Shown: one piece after another, positions 10,604-20,182 of the stretch
Layout: every line of letters begins with the position of its first letter
Numbering within the stretch: the first letter of the stretch is position 1
Assembly: GCA_029339195.1 (NCBI GenBank)
Contig: JAPTJF010000580.1
Coordinates: 1 to 33,765, forward strand
Reading direction: 5' to 3'
Length of the DNA stretch: 33,765 nt
From: Micractinium sp. NFX-FRZ
Taxonomy: Eukaryota; Chlorophyta; Trebouxiophyceae; Chlorellales; Chlorellaceae
Translations under genes and position numbers: made by a program
The notes under the pieces: model-generated
The model's database searches: none
What the model was told of the DNA's origin: nothing
The model's input: only the letters and a program-made list of their open reading frames with translations

Positions 10604-12714
10604 TCAGCGCCAGCCCACCACCACAAATGCGTACATGCAGCAGACGGCGGGCAGGCCAAAGTTGGGCCAAAAGTCGTGGGGCGAGGCCGCGTGCGCGCAG
10701 CGCAGCAGCCGCTTCACAGCAGTGGGGTGCAGCGCTGCTGCTGCTGCAGCGGCGACGGTGGTGGGGGTGGGGGCGGACGCGTCTCCGCTGGCAGAGGAGC
10801 CTCCCTGGCAGAGGGAGTCGGAAGTTGGGACGGCACATGCACGGGCAGAGTCTTCCCTGGGCCGGTCAAAGGTTGGAGCGGAGCGGGTGCTGCGGTGCCT
10901 GGTGGAAGGCCCCACACCCTCAGAGTCGGAGCTTGGTGGGGAGCCGGAGGTGGCGGCTGCCCGGCTGGAGGCGGCGCGCTGCTGTGACCAGCCTGCCGCG
11001 CGGCAGGAGCGCCACGCGTGCAGCAGGAAGGTGCGGCGCTGCGCCAGCTCAGCAGAGTACACGTAAGCCCCGACGCCAGCAAAAGCCAGCAGAATGACTG
11101 CGGGCTGCAGGGATGCGCATGCGGCATGTGACTCTGGCGCAGTGGCGCTGGCACTGGCAGCTGCTGCCGCTGCTGGTGGCGGGTCCAGCGAGGCAGGCGG
11201 GTGAGTGGCAAAGCTGCCGAGGAGGGAGAACCCCTGCTGGCAGCACATGCGGGTTGAAAACGGGGGTGGTGTCAGCGGCAGTTGCAGGGAAATGTGCAGC
11301 GCATGCTGACGGGGGCCGGCGCTGGGGGCGAAGCAGGTGCTGGGTGTTTGCGGTTCCTCCGACCCGCCAGCACCAGCAGTCGACTGCAGCCCACCACCCG
11401 TATCTGCAACTCTTTCTTCCCTGCAGCTGTCGAGCCGCCCAGCAGCAAAACATCCAGCCACCCACCAGCAACACCCCTCCTGCCGTCACTGACAGCTAAC
11501 CGGTGCGCTGCTGCCCCCGACCTGCCCACCTGCCGCACGTTCGCATTGCTGCACACAAGCTCCGTCTGGGTGAGCAGCACTACAGTGATGGCCGACAGCT
11601 GGGGGAACAGCCACCTGGGCAGCGGGGCGGGACGGCGGGGCAGCAGACAAGCGGTGAGAAAGGGAAGCGGGCAGGCGGTAGGGGGCGGGCGTGTCGCGGG
11701 GGGACTGCCGCGTGCCTGCATAGCGCTGGCCGCGGCGGGGAGCACCCAGCTGTCACCTGCTGCACACTTGTCGCGCGCTGGTCGCCTACTGGGGCAGCCC
11801 CCTGAGCAGCCAGCTGCTGCCAGCGCGTGCTCTACACACGTCAACAATTGCTACGGTACACCCGCCCCTCATCCGCCCGCCCACCGGAAGGGAAGAGGCG
11901 AGAAGCACGTGTAGCAGACGATCCAGGCTGCCCCGTTGCCGATCCCTGCGCCGGGCCAAGTTCACGTGAGCTGGGGCACAAGCAACGTGACAGCAAGGGG
12001 CAGCAGGGGGTCGGTGTGCCAAGATGTCGCAAGTTTCGTTGCGGAAAAGCAGACTGTAAGCCCAAACAAGCAAGCATGCTGCGCGCTCGGCTTGGGCTGA
12101 GCCCAGCCCGGCACCCCAGGACCCCCGGGGGAAAACCAGGCCCGGGGGAAAACCGGGCCCGGGGGCACTTGCCGGTGAGGGCCAGAGCTTGCGCTGCCGC
12201 CGCAGCCCCTCCACCAGCCGGAGGCTCTGTGTAGATGAATGCATGGCAGGCCAGCCCCACGCAGCACTGCAGCAGGTTGACGGCTGCCACGGCCAGGTAG
12301 CGCAGCCTGCGTGGGGAGCGCCGCAAAAGCACGCCGGCGGGTGGGATACCATGTGCCTCGGGCAGCTGCTATCACAAGTGGAAGTTGGGGGGAATATGAT
12401 CGCGGTCCGCCTTGCAAGCGTGAGCACCTGGCATGTAGCTGATGGGGATGCACGCGCCTGAGTGGCAGGCGGGCCGGCAGGGCGATGAGGAGCAGGCTGC
12501 TGAGGCAGCCGGCCGCCAGGGCCAGTAACGTGCCTCCACTCGCGCCGCGAAGCTGTTTGGCCGCCACAATGCCCCAGCTGACGGCTCGGCACCACTGGAT
12601 GCCCGTCTCAAGCGGCCGCATCAGCTGGGCACGCCAAAGGCGGAAGGCGTGCTCTGCGCGACCGCTATCGCCTGCCGGCCCAAAGCGCAGATCCAGGCTC
12701 AACGCAGGCTGCAT
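10604..12714 (-). CDS. Putative polytopic membrane protein, 5 exons, 407 aa, unknown family
   Basis: Proposed exons: 12428-12714, 12173-12306, 11966-12053, 11530-11614, 10604-11233. They are mutually in phase, giving 407 codons plus stop. The second intron uses a GC donor (ACCG|GCAAGT). The N-terminus is hydrophilic and charged (GRAEHAFRLWRAQLMRP). Each later exon carries a hydrophobic segment: GTLLALAAGCLSSLLLIALP, YLAVAAVNLLQCCVGLACHA, DPLLPLAVTLLVPQL, FPQLSAITVVLLTQ, and VILLAFAGVGAYVYSAEL. About five membrane spans are therefore predicted. The last exon continues into a long Ser/Ala/Arg-rich tail with no domain I recognise. I do not assign a function. Start choice is the first ATG of the open frame, and further upstream exons cannot be excluded. 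Consistent phases and the recurrence of a helix per exon support a real gene; the weak GTGCTC donor of exon 1 is the least secure point. Confidence 0.55.
12124..12166. repeat. 17-bp tandem repeat within an intron
   Basis: Two full copies and one partial copy of CCCGGGGGAAAACC(A/G)GG lie inside the proposed GC-AG intron of the membrane-protein gene. The CCCGGG cores are self-complementary and could form hairpins. Confidence 0.85.
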
Positions 12715-13542
12715 GGATTGAATGAAGAACGATACCCAATGCAGATCTGCGTAAACCGGGTGTCAGCATGAATAAACCCTGAGTGCAAGGAAACTCTGTA
12801 GAGGAGTGTGGCAGCTGGCGCAGAAGGTGCGCTTTTTGGGAAACCTGCCCCTGCGTGTTTCACTTGCCAAGCAGCCCGCACATTGCAAGGGCTCGGTGCC
12901 AGCATAGCGCCGCGGCTGTGTCCCATGCGGTGCCCCTGTGGAGCGCGGTGCTCTGCCATTTACACGAGTTACTCTCAACGGTTCACATATACCCAATCTT
13001 GTGGAGGCACAACCCTTAGCTTGTTGGCCTGACCGGGGTGGGAGGCAGCGCTGAGCTGGCAACGGCAGCGGGCGGCGCGCCAGGCAGCGCGCGCCGCAGC
13101 GCTGAGCCTGGCGGCCTTTCCCCACCAAGGGTCCACTGGGAACAGCCAGCAGGGCTGCCTGCCTGGCACAAGGAAGCGGAGGTGATGTATACAAAGCTGT
13201 CGGCAGCTGGGGTGGGCCCACGGCGGGGCGGGACACGCGTGTGAACCGACGTACGTCTCACTCTCATGAACCCAATTCGTTACAGCACAACCAAGGAGCA
13301 CAGTTCGCGGCGACGCAGAATGTAGCAACCCCAGGGCATTGCTGCAAGCTTGCCACACTGCATGTCTTTGCGTCGGCACATTATGCTGGGTTTGGCCCAG
13401 ATGTTTGGTGGCACGGCCTGCTGCGGTCGCCGCGCACGCCCGCCAGACGCTGGCCACGCGGGCACTGCCGTGTCCGCAGCGTTGCACAGAAAGGTGCAGC
13501 CTTGGTCTCACAGCACCCCTGTGCGCATGCCATGCACTGCAG
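12715..13542. other. Intergenic, no gene seen
   Basis: This lies upstream of the membrane-protein gene, so its left part should hold that gene's 5' untranslated region and promoter. Open frames in 13020-13500 show no known motif and no splice-compatible partners. Kinase-like sequence begins at about 13543. Confidence 0.4.
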
Positions 13543-13636
13543 GGACCGGCAGGCACCGGCTGGGGCGGCGCATTGCCTATGAGGTTGCCAAGGCGCTGAA
13601 AGTGCTGCATGCGGTGGGGCATTGTGCACCTGGATG
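13543..13636 (+). pseudogene. Frameshifted kinase exon (catalytic-loop region)
   Basis: After an AG acceptor the plus strand reads GRRIAYEVAKALKVLHAVG, the helix that precedes the catalytic loop in PAN-type algal kinases. The intact receptor kinase has GQRVAYEVSKAMN plus YLHSMNVVHMD here. The next bases would give IVHLD and then a GTGAGA donor, but only after skipping one extra G near 13618. As written, the frame turns to GHCAPGW and a stop. No intact upstream glycine-loop or downstream DFG exon is found nearby. It is best read as a relic of a second receptor-type kinase, possibly the same one as the orphan C-terminal exon at 16464-16641. Confidence 0.6.
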
Positions 13637-14450
13637 GTGAGAGGGGAGGGGGGGAGGGAGATGGCAGGGAGGGACAGGCGCCAGCGTGGGCTGGCGGGCA
13701 GGGTGCGCTGCACTGGGAGGAGAGCGGTTGGGCACCAGCAGCCGGCTGGGGGCACCGACCTAGCATACTGGCCTACCCTGTCAGTCACGGGCCTGCCTGC
13801 CCTGCCCCTAAACAAGCACCGTTAGTGGCAGTGAGAGGAGCTCCAGGCCCGACATGCCTACCTGTCGTGCCACTGCCGCTGTGCCCGCTGTGCTCCCAAC
13901 AGGCATGCCTTCGGCCAGGGGTGCCGATGCGCCCTGCAAGATCTTTTTTCTGGCCGCCCTGCAAGGCCCTGCGCTCCTGTGGTTCCTGTGACCGCGCTGT
14001 GGGAGGCCCGCTCTCCAATGCAGGTGCTGTTTGGTAGGCTTGAGTTCTCGGCCACATGCTGCACCACCCCTAAAGTGTGTTCCCGACTGATTGGCCTACC
14101 TGCTTTCATCAGGCAAGCGCACGCAATTTCAATCCGTTTCGTTCAAGACATGTGTGCTTTTACAAGTTGCAAACATATGGGAGTGAGAGAATGCACCGGA
14201 ACTGCATTCCCAGACAGGTCCCGCCGCCGTGAGCGCCGTGTCTGCCGCGCCGCCTTGCCAGGTCACCGAGCACCTGACCGAGGTCATTCCATAACTCTGC
14301 GGCATGGCCAAGTATCGGGACGTTCATTTGGGAGACTGAGGCTGAGCCCCGCCTCGCCTTCTGCTGTCACTGTCGGCAAAGTCAGCAGGGCGCGGCCTTC
14401 CGAGGGCCCGGCGGCCGAACTGACTGCAACACGTGACCACTTTGTTTCAT

Positions 14451-15160
14451 CCAGGACTTTGGCACGCCCCGCCACACCTCAGCGGCTGTCCCGACCGATG
14501 GGGAGGACACTGGAGTCTCCAGCAAGGACTACACTGTGCTGCAGCACCCCAGAGGCGACCAAGGTATGATCAAAGCAGCAAACTGATCGCGGCGCGCAGC
14601 TTCGGGCAGTCTGGCTGCCACCGCTGCTGCTGCTGCTGCTGCCGCCACCGCAGGCGGTGCCGGCCCACTCCCGTCTCTGAACACACCTTGTCGTACTGTC
14701 TGCAGGTGTATGTGGTTGGCACAGCGCACGTATCATCCAAGGTAGGCAGCATCTCCCACAACCAGGAGCACTGCACAGAGAGAATAACCAGAAGCAGTCG
14801 ACTTGGGAGGTGAGGCGCACCAGGGTCACTTGTTTCATCCTTTTGTTGACTAGGGGGTAAAGGTGACCTTGCCCATGCCTGACCACAATCGTCTCTCGAC
14901 TGAGCGCAATCCTGGAGCTTTGCCGCCGCTGCGCTCCCGCCGGGCGCGCTGCGCTCCCCACTTCTGGGTCTCACCCCTCTTCAGCCCCACGCCCCACCCC
15001 CCTGCGCCTGCAGATTGTACAGATGAGCCTGTCGGGCGAGGCCCGGCCCTACTTTAAGTGATCCACCTACACTATCAGGGGAGGTGATGGGCACCACACC
15101 CGGGGGAGAGTGCCTGCCTGCTGACGAGGCAGCCCAGAAGTCGGGGCGCAGGTGAGCGGG
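14451..15160 (+). pseudogene. TraB-like exon remnants
   Basis: Three exon-like pieces occur in order. 14451-14560 encodes DYTVLQHPRGDQ before a GTATGA donor. 14703-14741 encodes VYVVGTAHVSSK after a TGCAG acceptor; VGTAH(V/F)S is the hallmark start of TraB/PrgY-family domains. About 15014-15160 encodes MSLSGEARPYFK, a stop, and in a nearby frame GTTPGGECLPADEAAQKSG, which resembles the family's central GGEFR-type segment. The first two pieces do not join in the frame that yields VYVVGTAH, and the third contains a stop, so no complete protein can be built. The expected segment after the first motif (a VELC-type strand) is not seen. TraB-domain proteins are membrane-associated, with poorly defined eukaryotic roles. 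The family assignment is moderately secure; the pseudogene call is an inference. Confidence 0.45.
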
Positions 15161-15367
15161 CGGCCACCTTGCTCAGAGGGTTGGGCGGTTGGGCAGCTGA
15201 CTAAGGGAAGGGGAGCTGACCGCAGCAGTGCCGCTCCACACCCCGCCCCCTTCCTCCCACCACCAACGCTGGTGCGCTCCACGCACCGCGCCCCTTGTGC
15301 CCCCCCAAGTGCACCGTTCTCGGTGGCGACGCTGGCTGACCACACCCAGGTGGCCACGGTCAAGCCG

Positions 15368-15472
15368 CTGCAGCAGTACAGCGTGCCGCTGCAGCTGTAC
15401 ACTGTGCCGCTGCAGCACTACACTGTGCCCCTACAGCACTACACTGTGCCTCTGGAGCATCACTCTGCGCCC
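15368..15472. repeat. 21-bp minisatellite, five copies
   Basis: Five head-to-tail 21-mers of the type CTGCAGCACTACACTGTGCCC, drifting most in the last copy. Because the unit is a multiple of three, one plus-strand frame is open throughout and would encode a heptapeptide repeat of the form LQHYTVP. I do not see splice signals that clearly place it in an exon. Confidence 0.9.
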
Positions 15473-15912
15473 TGCGTTTCCCCGCAACCTTGCTGACCTT
15501 GCTGTGCAGGCGGGGCCGAGGCGCATGCAGCAGACGATGGGTGAGAACGCCGCTGCCGAGGGGCGCCCCAGGGTTGACGACCCCACGGCACAGCCTGCAG
15601 GCAAGAGAGCGCCGCGCTGAGAGGGCACAGCACAGCAGGCAGGCGGCGTCCATTGCTGTGCCTGAGCGGGCGCAGCAGCCGCGTAGCAGTGCTGGGAACC
15701 CGCCGTTCTAACGTGCTGCTGGCAGGGTGGGCACCTCGGACAAGGCGGGCGAATCGAATCTGGCAGGCCCCCACCGGCCCTGTCAGCAAAAGGGCGCTTT
15801 GGCGCTCCCCTGACGCCTGTCCCCGCACTGCCGCTGGTGCTGGTGCCGTGCAGGGTGACGATATGTAGGTCGGTTGGTTGACTTTTGTAATGGATTTGCC
15901 GTTGGTGCGCAG

Positions 15913-15990
15913 GGGGATGACACGGTGGCTGCAGCGGTTGGAGCGGGAGCAGGCGGCAGGCGCCAACGAGGCGGCAGGCATGGAGCGCAG
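15913..15990 (+). other. Isolated exon-like segment
   Basis: The segment is bounded by a GCGCAG acceptor and an AG|GTGAGG donor. It encodes WLQRLEREQAAGANEAAG, a plausible amphipathic helix. It belongs to no gene I can assemble and may be a further remnant of the TraB-like or kinase relics on either side. Confidence 0.25.
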
Positions 15991-16236
15991 GTGAGGAGCA
16001 TGGCCGTGCTGTCTGGCACATATCAGCTGCAGCATGCACCGCGCAACTGCTTGGGCCATGTGTACCGCCTGCGTTATTCCGTGCCGCGCTGCCTCGTGCC
16101 GCACTGCGCTGCGCTGTGCTGCATCTTCTTCCTGAAGTCATGCCGTGCTTGTCACGTGCCCTGCTTTGCCCTTCTGGTCCAGGCTGTGCATGTTGTGTTG
16201 TGGCATGCTGTGCCGCCTCTCACCATGATGTGCTGT

Positions 16237-16258
16237 GCTGTGCTGTGCTGTGCTGCAG
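16237..16258. repeat. TGTGC pentanucleotide microsatellite
   Basis: Several consecutive TGTGC units within the plus-strand relic region. Confidence 0.6.
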
Positions 16259-16463
16259 CAGGACCGCACCGATGGAAACCCGGCCACTCCTTGTGCCCCC
16301 TTGTACCTCCCCTCCCCTCCCTCCTGCATTTACCGCCTCCTTTCTTCGCGGCATAGACACGCATGTATGGGGCAGCACATGTACACGGCATGTGCCACTC
16401 CCGCCTCCTTCACCAACACGTTACCCAATGTTGTTCCGCCCCTCCCCCCTCCCCCCCTGCAGA

Positions 16464-16641
16464 TCACCACCGGCAAGAAGCCGGTGCGCGGCCACCTGCG
16501 CTCGCCCCGCGTCCCCGAGGAGTGCCCCCAGGCGGTGGCAGACCTGATGATGCAGATGCTGAGCCTGGACCCCAAAGCACGCCCCTCGGCGCAGGACGTC
16601 ATGCAGCGCCTGCGCCAGCTGGGCGGCGAGGGCGGCGGATG
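16464..16641 (+). pseudogene. Orphan kinase C-terminal exon
   Basis: Following a pyrimidine-rich tract and CTGCAG acceptor, the plus strand encodes QITTGKKPVRGHLRSPRVPE and continues through ADLMMQMLSLDPKARPSAQDV to a TGA. This is the kinase C-lobe end, collinear with the last exon of the receptor kinase at 2456-2665 (EIITGERPQRGHLRLPRVPE). The exon itself is undamaged. However, the preceding exon encoding the activation segment and a DVYSFGVVLW-type helix is not found in the 800 bp upstream, where only relics and microsatellites occur. It is therefore probably a stranded exon of a destroyed gene. An undetected long intron is the alternative. Confidence 0.6.
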
Positions 16642-17374
16642 AGCGCCGCGCGCGGTGGTTGCTGCCAACCTGCCCCCGGGCCCGCCCGCACCGGCTAGCA
16701 GCGTGCCTGCCCGCCTGCCCAACCGGTGCCAGCATTGCAGCTGCCACGCATGCACGTCTGCACTGCGACTGACGCGTCCTGGAGAATAACAGTAATCACT
16801 ATTATTATTATTGACCCGTACTCCTTTCGATTCGAGAATTGGGAAACGTGCAGCAAAGTACGAGTGCATTGCGCTGGTTTAGATTTCAGGCAGTGTTTCA
16901 GCGTTGTGACGACTTGATAGGCAGAGAAGTGAAATCGAAAAGTGAAGCTGATGACGAACATGGTTACTTGATCGAAGTGAAGCTGAGAAGTGCAGCTGAG
17001 AAGTGCAGCTGAGAAGTGAAGCTGAGGAACCATTGAAGATGAGCCTGGAGTGAAGTGTGGGGTGGGGGGGGACAGAGTAAAGGAGCAGAGGCAGCTGCGT
17101 GCAGGCTGCTTAACAGCTCGGCTGAGGGCGTCATTGCTGTGAATGTGAACGGTGATGTTGGGTTGCGCGCGTGAACAGGGTGGGTGGGTGGGCGGCTGTT
17201 TGGGGGGGCGAGCCTACACGTTGTAGGCAGGCGGCCCGCTGACAAGGGAGGGCAGTGGGCACCGCTGGGCATCCAGAAGGAGGCCGAAGGCGGCCCAGCA
17301 GTAGAGTGGATGATGAGATCTGGGCGTCCACATGCGGCACGGCTTTGACCGGCGGCCAGCCAGGACAGAGCAGC
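16642..17374. other. Intergenic, lower-GC, with 13-bp tandem repeats
   Basis: No gene is seen. About 16780-16980 has a markedly lower GC content than its surroundings, including an ATTATTATT run. This could be 3' untranslated sequence of the stranded kinase exon. The repeats at 16974-17025 are listed separately. Confidence 0.5.
16974..17025. repeat. 13-bp tandem repeat, four copies
   Basis: Four consecutive copies of GAAGTG(A/C)AGCTGA, differing only at the seventh base (A, C, C, A). Confidence 0.95.
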
Positions 17375-18345
17375 TCAGAACTGCGCCAGGAAGAGGCGGG
17401 CCGCCTGCAGCTCTGCGGCCTCCAAGGGTGGCAGGTAGGCGAGCACACAGGCCACCCCGCAGCAAATGGCGAGAGACCGCCGGTGCTCCCTCCACTGCTG
17501 CGGGTGACTGCAGGTGGGGTGGGCGAGTGGCAGGCAAGGCAGGCACGCGTGTGGGCCGCTGAGAGAAGCAAGCGGGGGCAAGCCACGTGCGGCTGTGCAG
17601 CAGGCGAGCAGTGCTGCTGCTGCCGTGGAGGGGCCTCATGCCCTCGCCCCACCGCTCTCAGCAAAGGATCCCTGCTAGTGCCACTTGATGCTCCCCCGTT
17701 CAACCCCACAAGCCCCCTTGCCCCTCGTCCCCCCTTTGGCGTAAACCCTCACCTGAGCCGATCATCTGGGAAGGACGGCGCGGCTGTCGCCATCAGCCGC
17801 GGGCGCTTCGGTGCCGCACGTGCTGCTACGCTTGTTGAGCTTGACCCAGACGCTGCTGCCTCACCTGCCGCTGGGCCAGGCAGCGGCGCTGCTGCTGCCA
17901 CGCTGCCAGCGCTGCGCTTGGCGCCGCGCCTGGGGGCAGGTGCAGCTGGCAGCGGGGCGGAGCCAGCAGTGCACCCCTCACTGCTGGGCCGACGTGATGC
18001 CGGTGCCGCAGGGAGTGCCAGGATGTGGGCTGAGCCACTGGCGGTGACATGCCCCTGCAGCTGCCGGTTGGCCCCCTCTTGGTGTGCCTGAGCCGCCCAC
18101 AGCAGCGCTTCCAAGGCGCTTGTCCCGGCGCGGCGCGGGCCTCTGTAGGGAGCAGGGCTGGCGGCTCTCCGCGGTGTGCCCACCCCTTCAGGAGCGCTGG
18201 CCCTGGTGTTGCTGCCACTGCTGCAGGAGGTGCATGGTGAGCCGCGGCTGCTGCAGGTGCCACGGGTGCCTGACGCCATGTGGTAACCCCGGAAGCATGG
18301 CACTGGTGGCCACTGGAGCTGCTCCTGCTGTGCCGCCATATGCAT
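17375..18345 (-). CDS. Hypothetical protein, two exons, about 241 aa, possibly 5'-incomplete
   Basis: Exon 1 (17753-18345) ends CTCAG|GTGAGG, and exon 2 (17507 to 17375) begins after CTGCAG. They join in phase and stop at TGA. The first half is low-complexity Ala/Pro/Ser-rich. It contains SALEALLWAAQAHQEGA, a likely helix, and APKRPRL, a basic run that could act as a nuclear localisation signal. The last exon encodes QWREHRRSLAICCGVACVLA followed by PPLEAAELQAARLFLAQF, a compact conserved-looking C-terminus unlike the rest. I recognise no family. The start is the first ATG in frame, but upstream coding exons are possible. Support rests on the clean donor/acceptor pair and the non-random C-terminal exon. 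Confidence 0.4.
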
Positions 18346-19199
18346 GCTTCCAAGGCCTGCACCAGCGGGGGAGACCAGCAGCGGGGGAGGTGAGGAGGGG
18401 CACAGAGGTGAGTGGCGGACCTGTGTTCCGCCAACCTCCTGGGGCGGTGAGAACGGCGGGAATTGGCCACCTCACATGGAAGCACAGGACCGTGATTGCC
18501 ATTGGGACGGGCTGTGCATTGCGGGGCTCCGCCGCCCTGCTCCGCAGCCCCGCTGCGGCACCGCAGGGTTTAGGGCAGCGGCGCAAATCCAGGGCTGGAT
18601 TCGCACCCGGACAGGGTGGTCAACTCGGCGCGAATCCCCTCTCCACACTCTCTACACATGCAACCCTCGGCAACACCGGTGCGAATGGACGCCGGGCCGT
18701 CATACCTGGTGTAAAGGGAACCGTCGGAAAGCACGCTCGTTTCAGAAGACTGGGCACGGAAGGCGGGTGCGGCCAGATTGTGGCTCAGTAAGCCTCCAAA
18801 GCTCAGAGGAACGGGCATCTGGAACTTGCCTCTTGCGAACTGAGCACGCGTGCTGTGCTGGAGGCCTCCAGCATGCGCAACCACCCCTGCTTGTTTGGCT
18901 TTGGGTATGCTGGTCAGGGACCCGGTATATGTGTAACAGCCATATGATAAGGAAGATGACCAAAGCATACCGAAACAAAGCGACTGAAACGGGTGAGCAC
19001 CCAGCTGTCCGGACCCATCCTCCGTGGCTTCAGCCCCCCCTAAAATCCATCCGGTACCAGCCTTCAGGACTGCCACCTCAGCTCGCAGGAGCTGCCTCTT
19101 CACGCAGTAGCCACGAGGGGTCTCTTACAAGTCCCCTATGCGAAGCGTGTTCATTTAGCCCTTTTCAGGTCTGGAACACTCCTGGTAGTCCCAAGTATA

Positions 19200-19229
19200 C
19201 AGAAGAGCTTCTACGTAGAAGCTCTTCTG
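19200..19229. repeat. Perfect 30-bp palindrome
   Basis: The 30 bases are identical to their own reverse complement, with no spacer, centred on TACGTA. Each half-site contains AGAAGAGCTTC. The sequence could extrude as a cruciform or serve as a dyad binding site. Confidence 0.95.
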
Positions 19230-19261
19230 GGGCCCAGTGGCATGCCAGGGGTACCTGCAGG

Positions 19262-19291
19262 CCGTTCACCCTAGGGCCGTTCACCCTAGGT
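19262..19291. repeat. Tandem 15-mer pair
   Basis: Two exact copies of GCCGTTCACCCTAGG lie back to back, bracketed by GGTACC on both sides (about 19249 and 19290). They lie 32 bp from the palindrome. Confidence 0.95.
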
Positions 19292-19966
19292 ACCACCAGC
19301 CCTTCAAGCGTTCTCCCTCCATAGGCCATCAACTAACCCTTCCTGCTGCAAATGTTTCACAGCTGGTCGTTGGTGGCAGCTGTGGCGGCCAGAGCCCGTG
19401 CCGACGCCAGCTGGACTGTGCAGCCTGGCGGGGGTGGCGGCACGCATGGCGCAGTGCGCCACACTCCACTGCCAGTGGGCTAGCGCGAGAGCTAGTGCAT
19501 AGCGAACTTGCTGGCAGAGTGAGGTGCCTGTTGTGGGTGCTTGAGCTGTCCGGGTGGCCTGCGCGCCTGGCAGTGGCTGCAGAGGCTGTATCTCAACGGT
19601 GACTGCGGGCGGCACATGTCGTTCCCGCCCCCCGAGTACGCACGCTGCCGTTTGGGGCACGCTCTGACCTGCAGGTTTTGCACCTATGCAGGGCACGCTT
19701 GGCTGCGTATGCAGCTGGGCGGTGCAGTGTGCACTTCAATGCTCAGCGCCCGTCAGCTGCCGCCCAGCCCGCCCCTCGTGCCCACCCCCTCAACCGCCTG
19801 CTTTGGTGCCTGTGCTGCTGCCAGCTGCGGGCCTGTCTGCTTGCTGGAACAGTGCCTTCCCTTGCAGAGGTACTGCTGGGGCACGTACGGGCTGGGAGGT
19901 GACAGGCAGGCACACTCTGCAGGCAAGGCAACAGCTGCCGCCTGGCGGGCCCTTCCTTGGCACACA

Positions 19967-20182
19967 CTACCCACCCCAACTACCGGTGTCTGCGCTGCTG
20001 CACAGGGTGCACACACACTTGCCCACATGTTGCATTGATGCACGGAATGCCTGTGGTTCATAGGTAGCAGGGCGCGAGATGTCACTGGTGGCCTGGCAGT
20101 AGGCGCCGGCAGGGCAGGGCTTGCAGGCGCGCTGGGCGGTCTGGTAATGGAAGGTGCCCTTGGTGCACTCCTTGCACCAGGG
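19967..20182 (-). CDS. Candidate terminal exon of the cysteine-rich gene
   Basis: After a CGCCGCAG acceptor the minus strand is open for 71 codons to TAG and is in phase with the end of exon 10 (20842). It encodes PWCKECTKGTFHYQTAQRAC, CKPCPAGAYCQAT, then a unique tail ending in TGSWGG. The first half is a diverged duplicate of exon 10, so the cysteine spacing is preserved. Against it: the acceptor arises exactly at a short deletion relative to the other copies, and the upstream half of this duplicate is frameshifted. It is either a usable last exon recruited from a duplicated piece or simply a relic. Transcript evidence would be needed to choose between these. Confidence 0.35.
   Translation of the reverse strand, partial: PWCKECTKGTFHYQTAQRACKPCPAGAYCQATSDISRPATYEPQAFRASMQHVGKCVCTLCSSADTGSWGG

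Larger units (their letters stand above)
18346..19966. other. Long stretch without a supportable gene
   Basis: Both strands have open frames but no motif or splice chain I trust. About 18700-19250 is less GC-rich. The stretch contains a perfect 30-bp palindrome and a duplicated 15-mer, listed separately. Its left end may hold the promoter or missing 5' exons of the hypothetical gene at 17375-18345. Confidence 0.4.

Noticed and set aside
18548..18575. A TTTAGGG-like word considered as telomeric repeat
   Set aside because: It occurs only once, so it is not a telomeric or interstitial telomere array.
19200..19300. Cluster of restriction-site-like sequences (GAAGAGC/GCTCTTC, GGTACC, CTGCAG, CCTAGG) considered as vector contamination
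   Set aside because: Flanking sequence shows no vector or marker gene and continues as ordinary genomic DNA. The possibility is kept only as a check under the palindrome finding.
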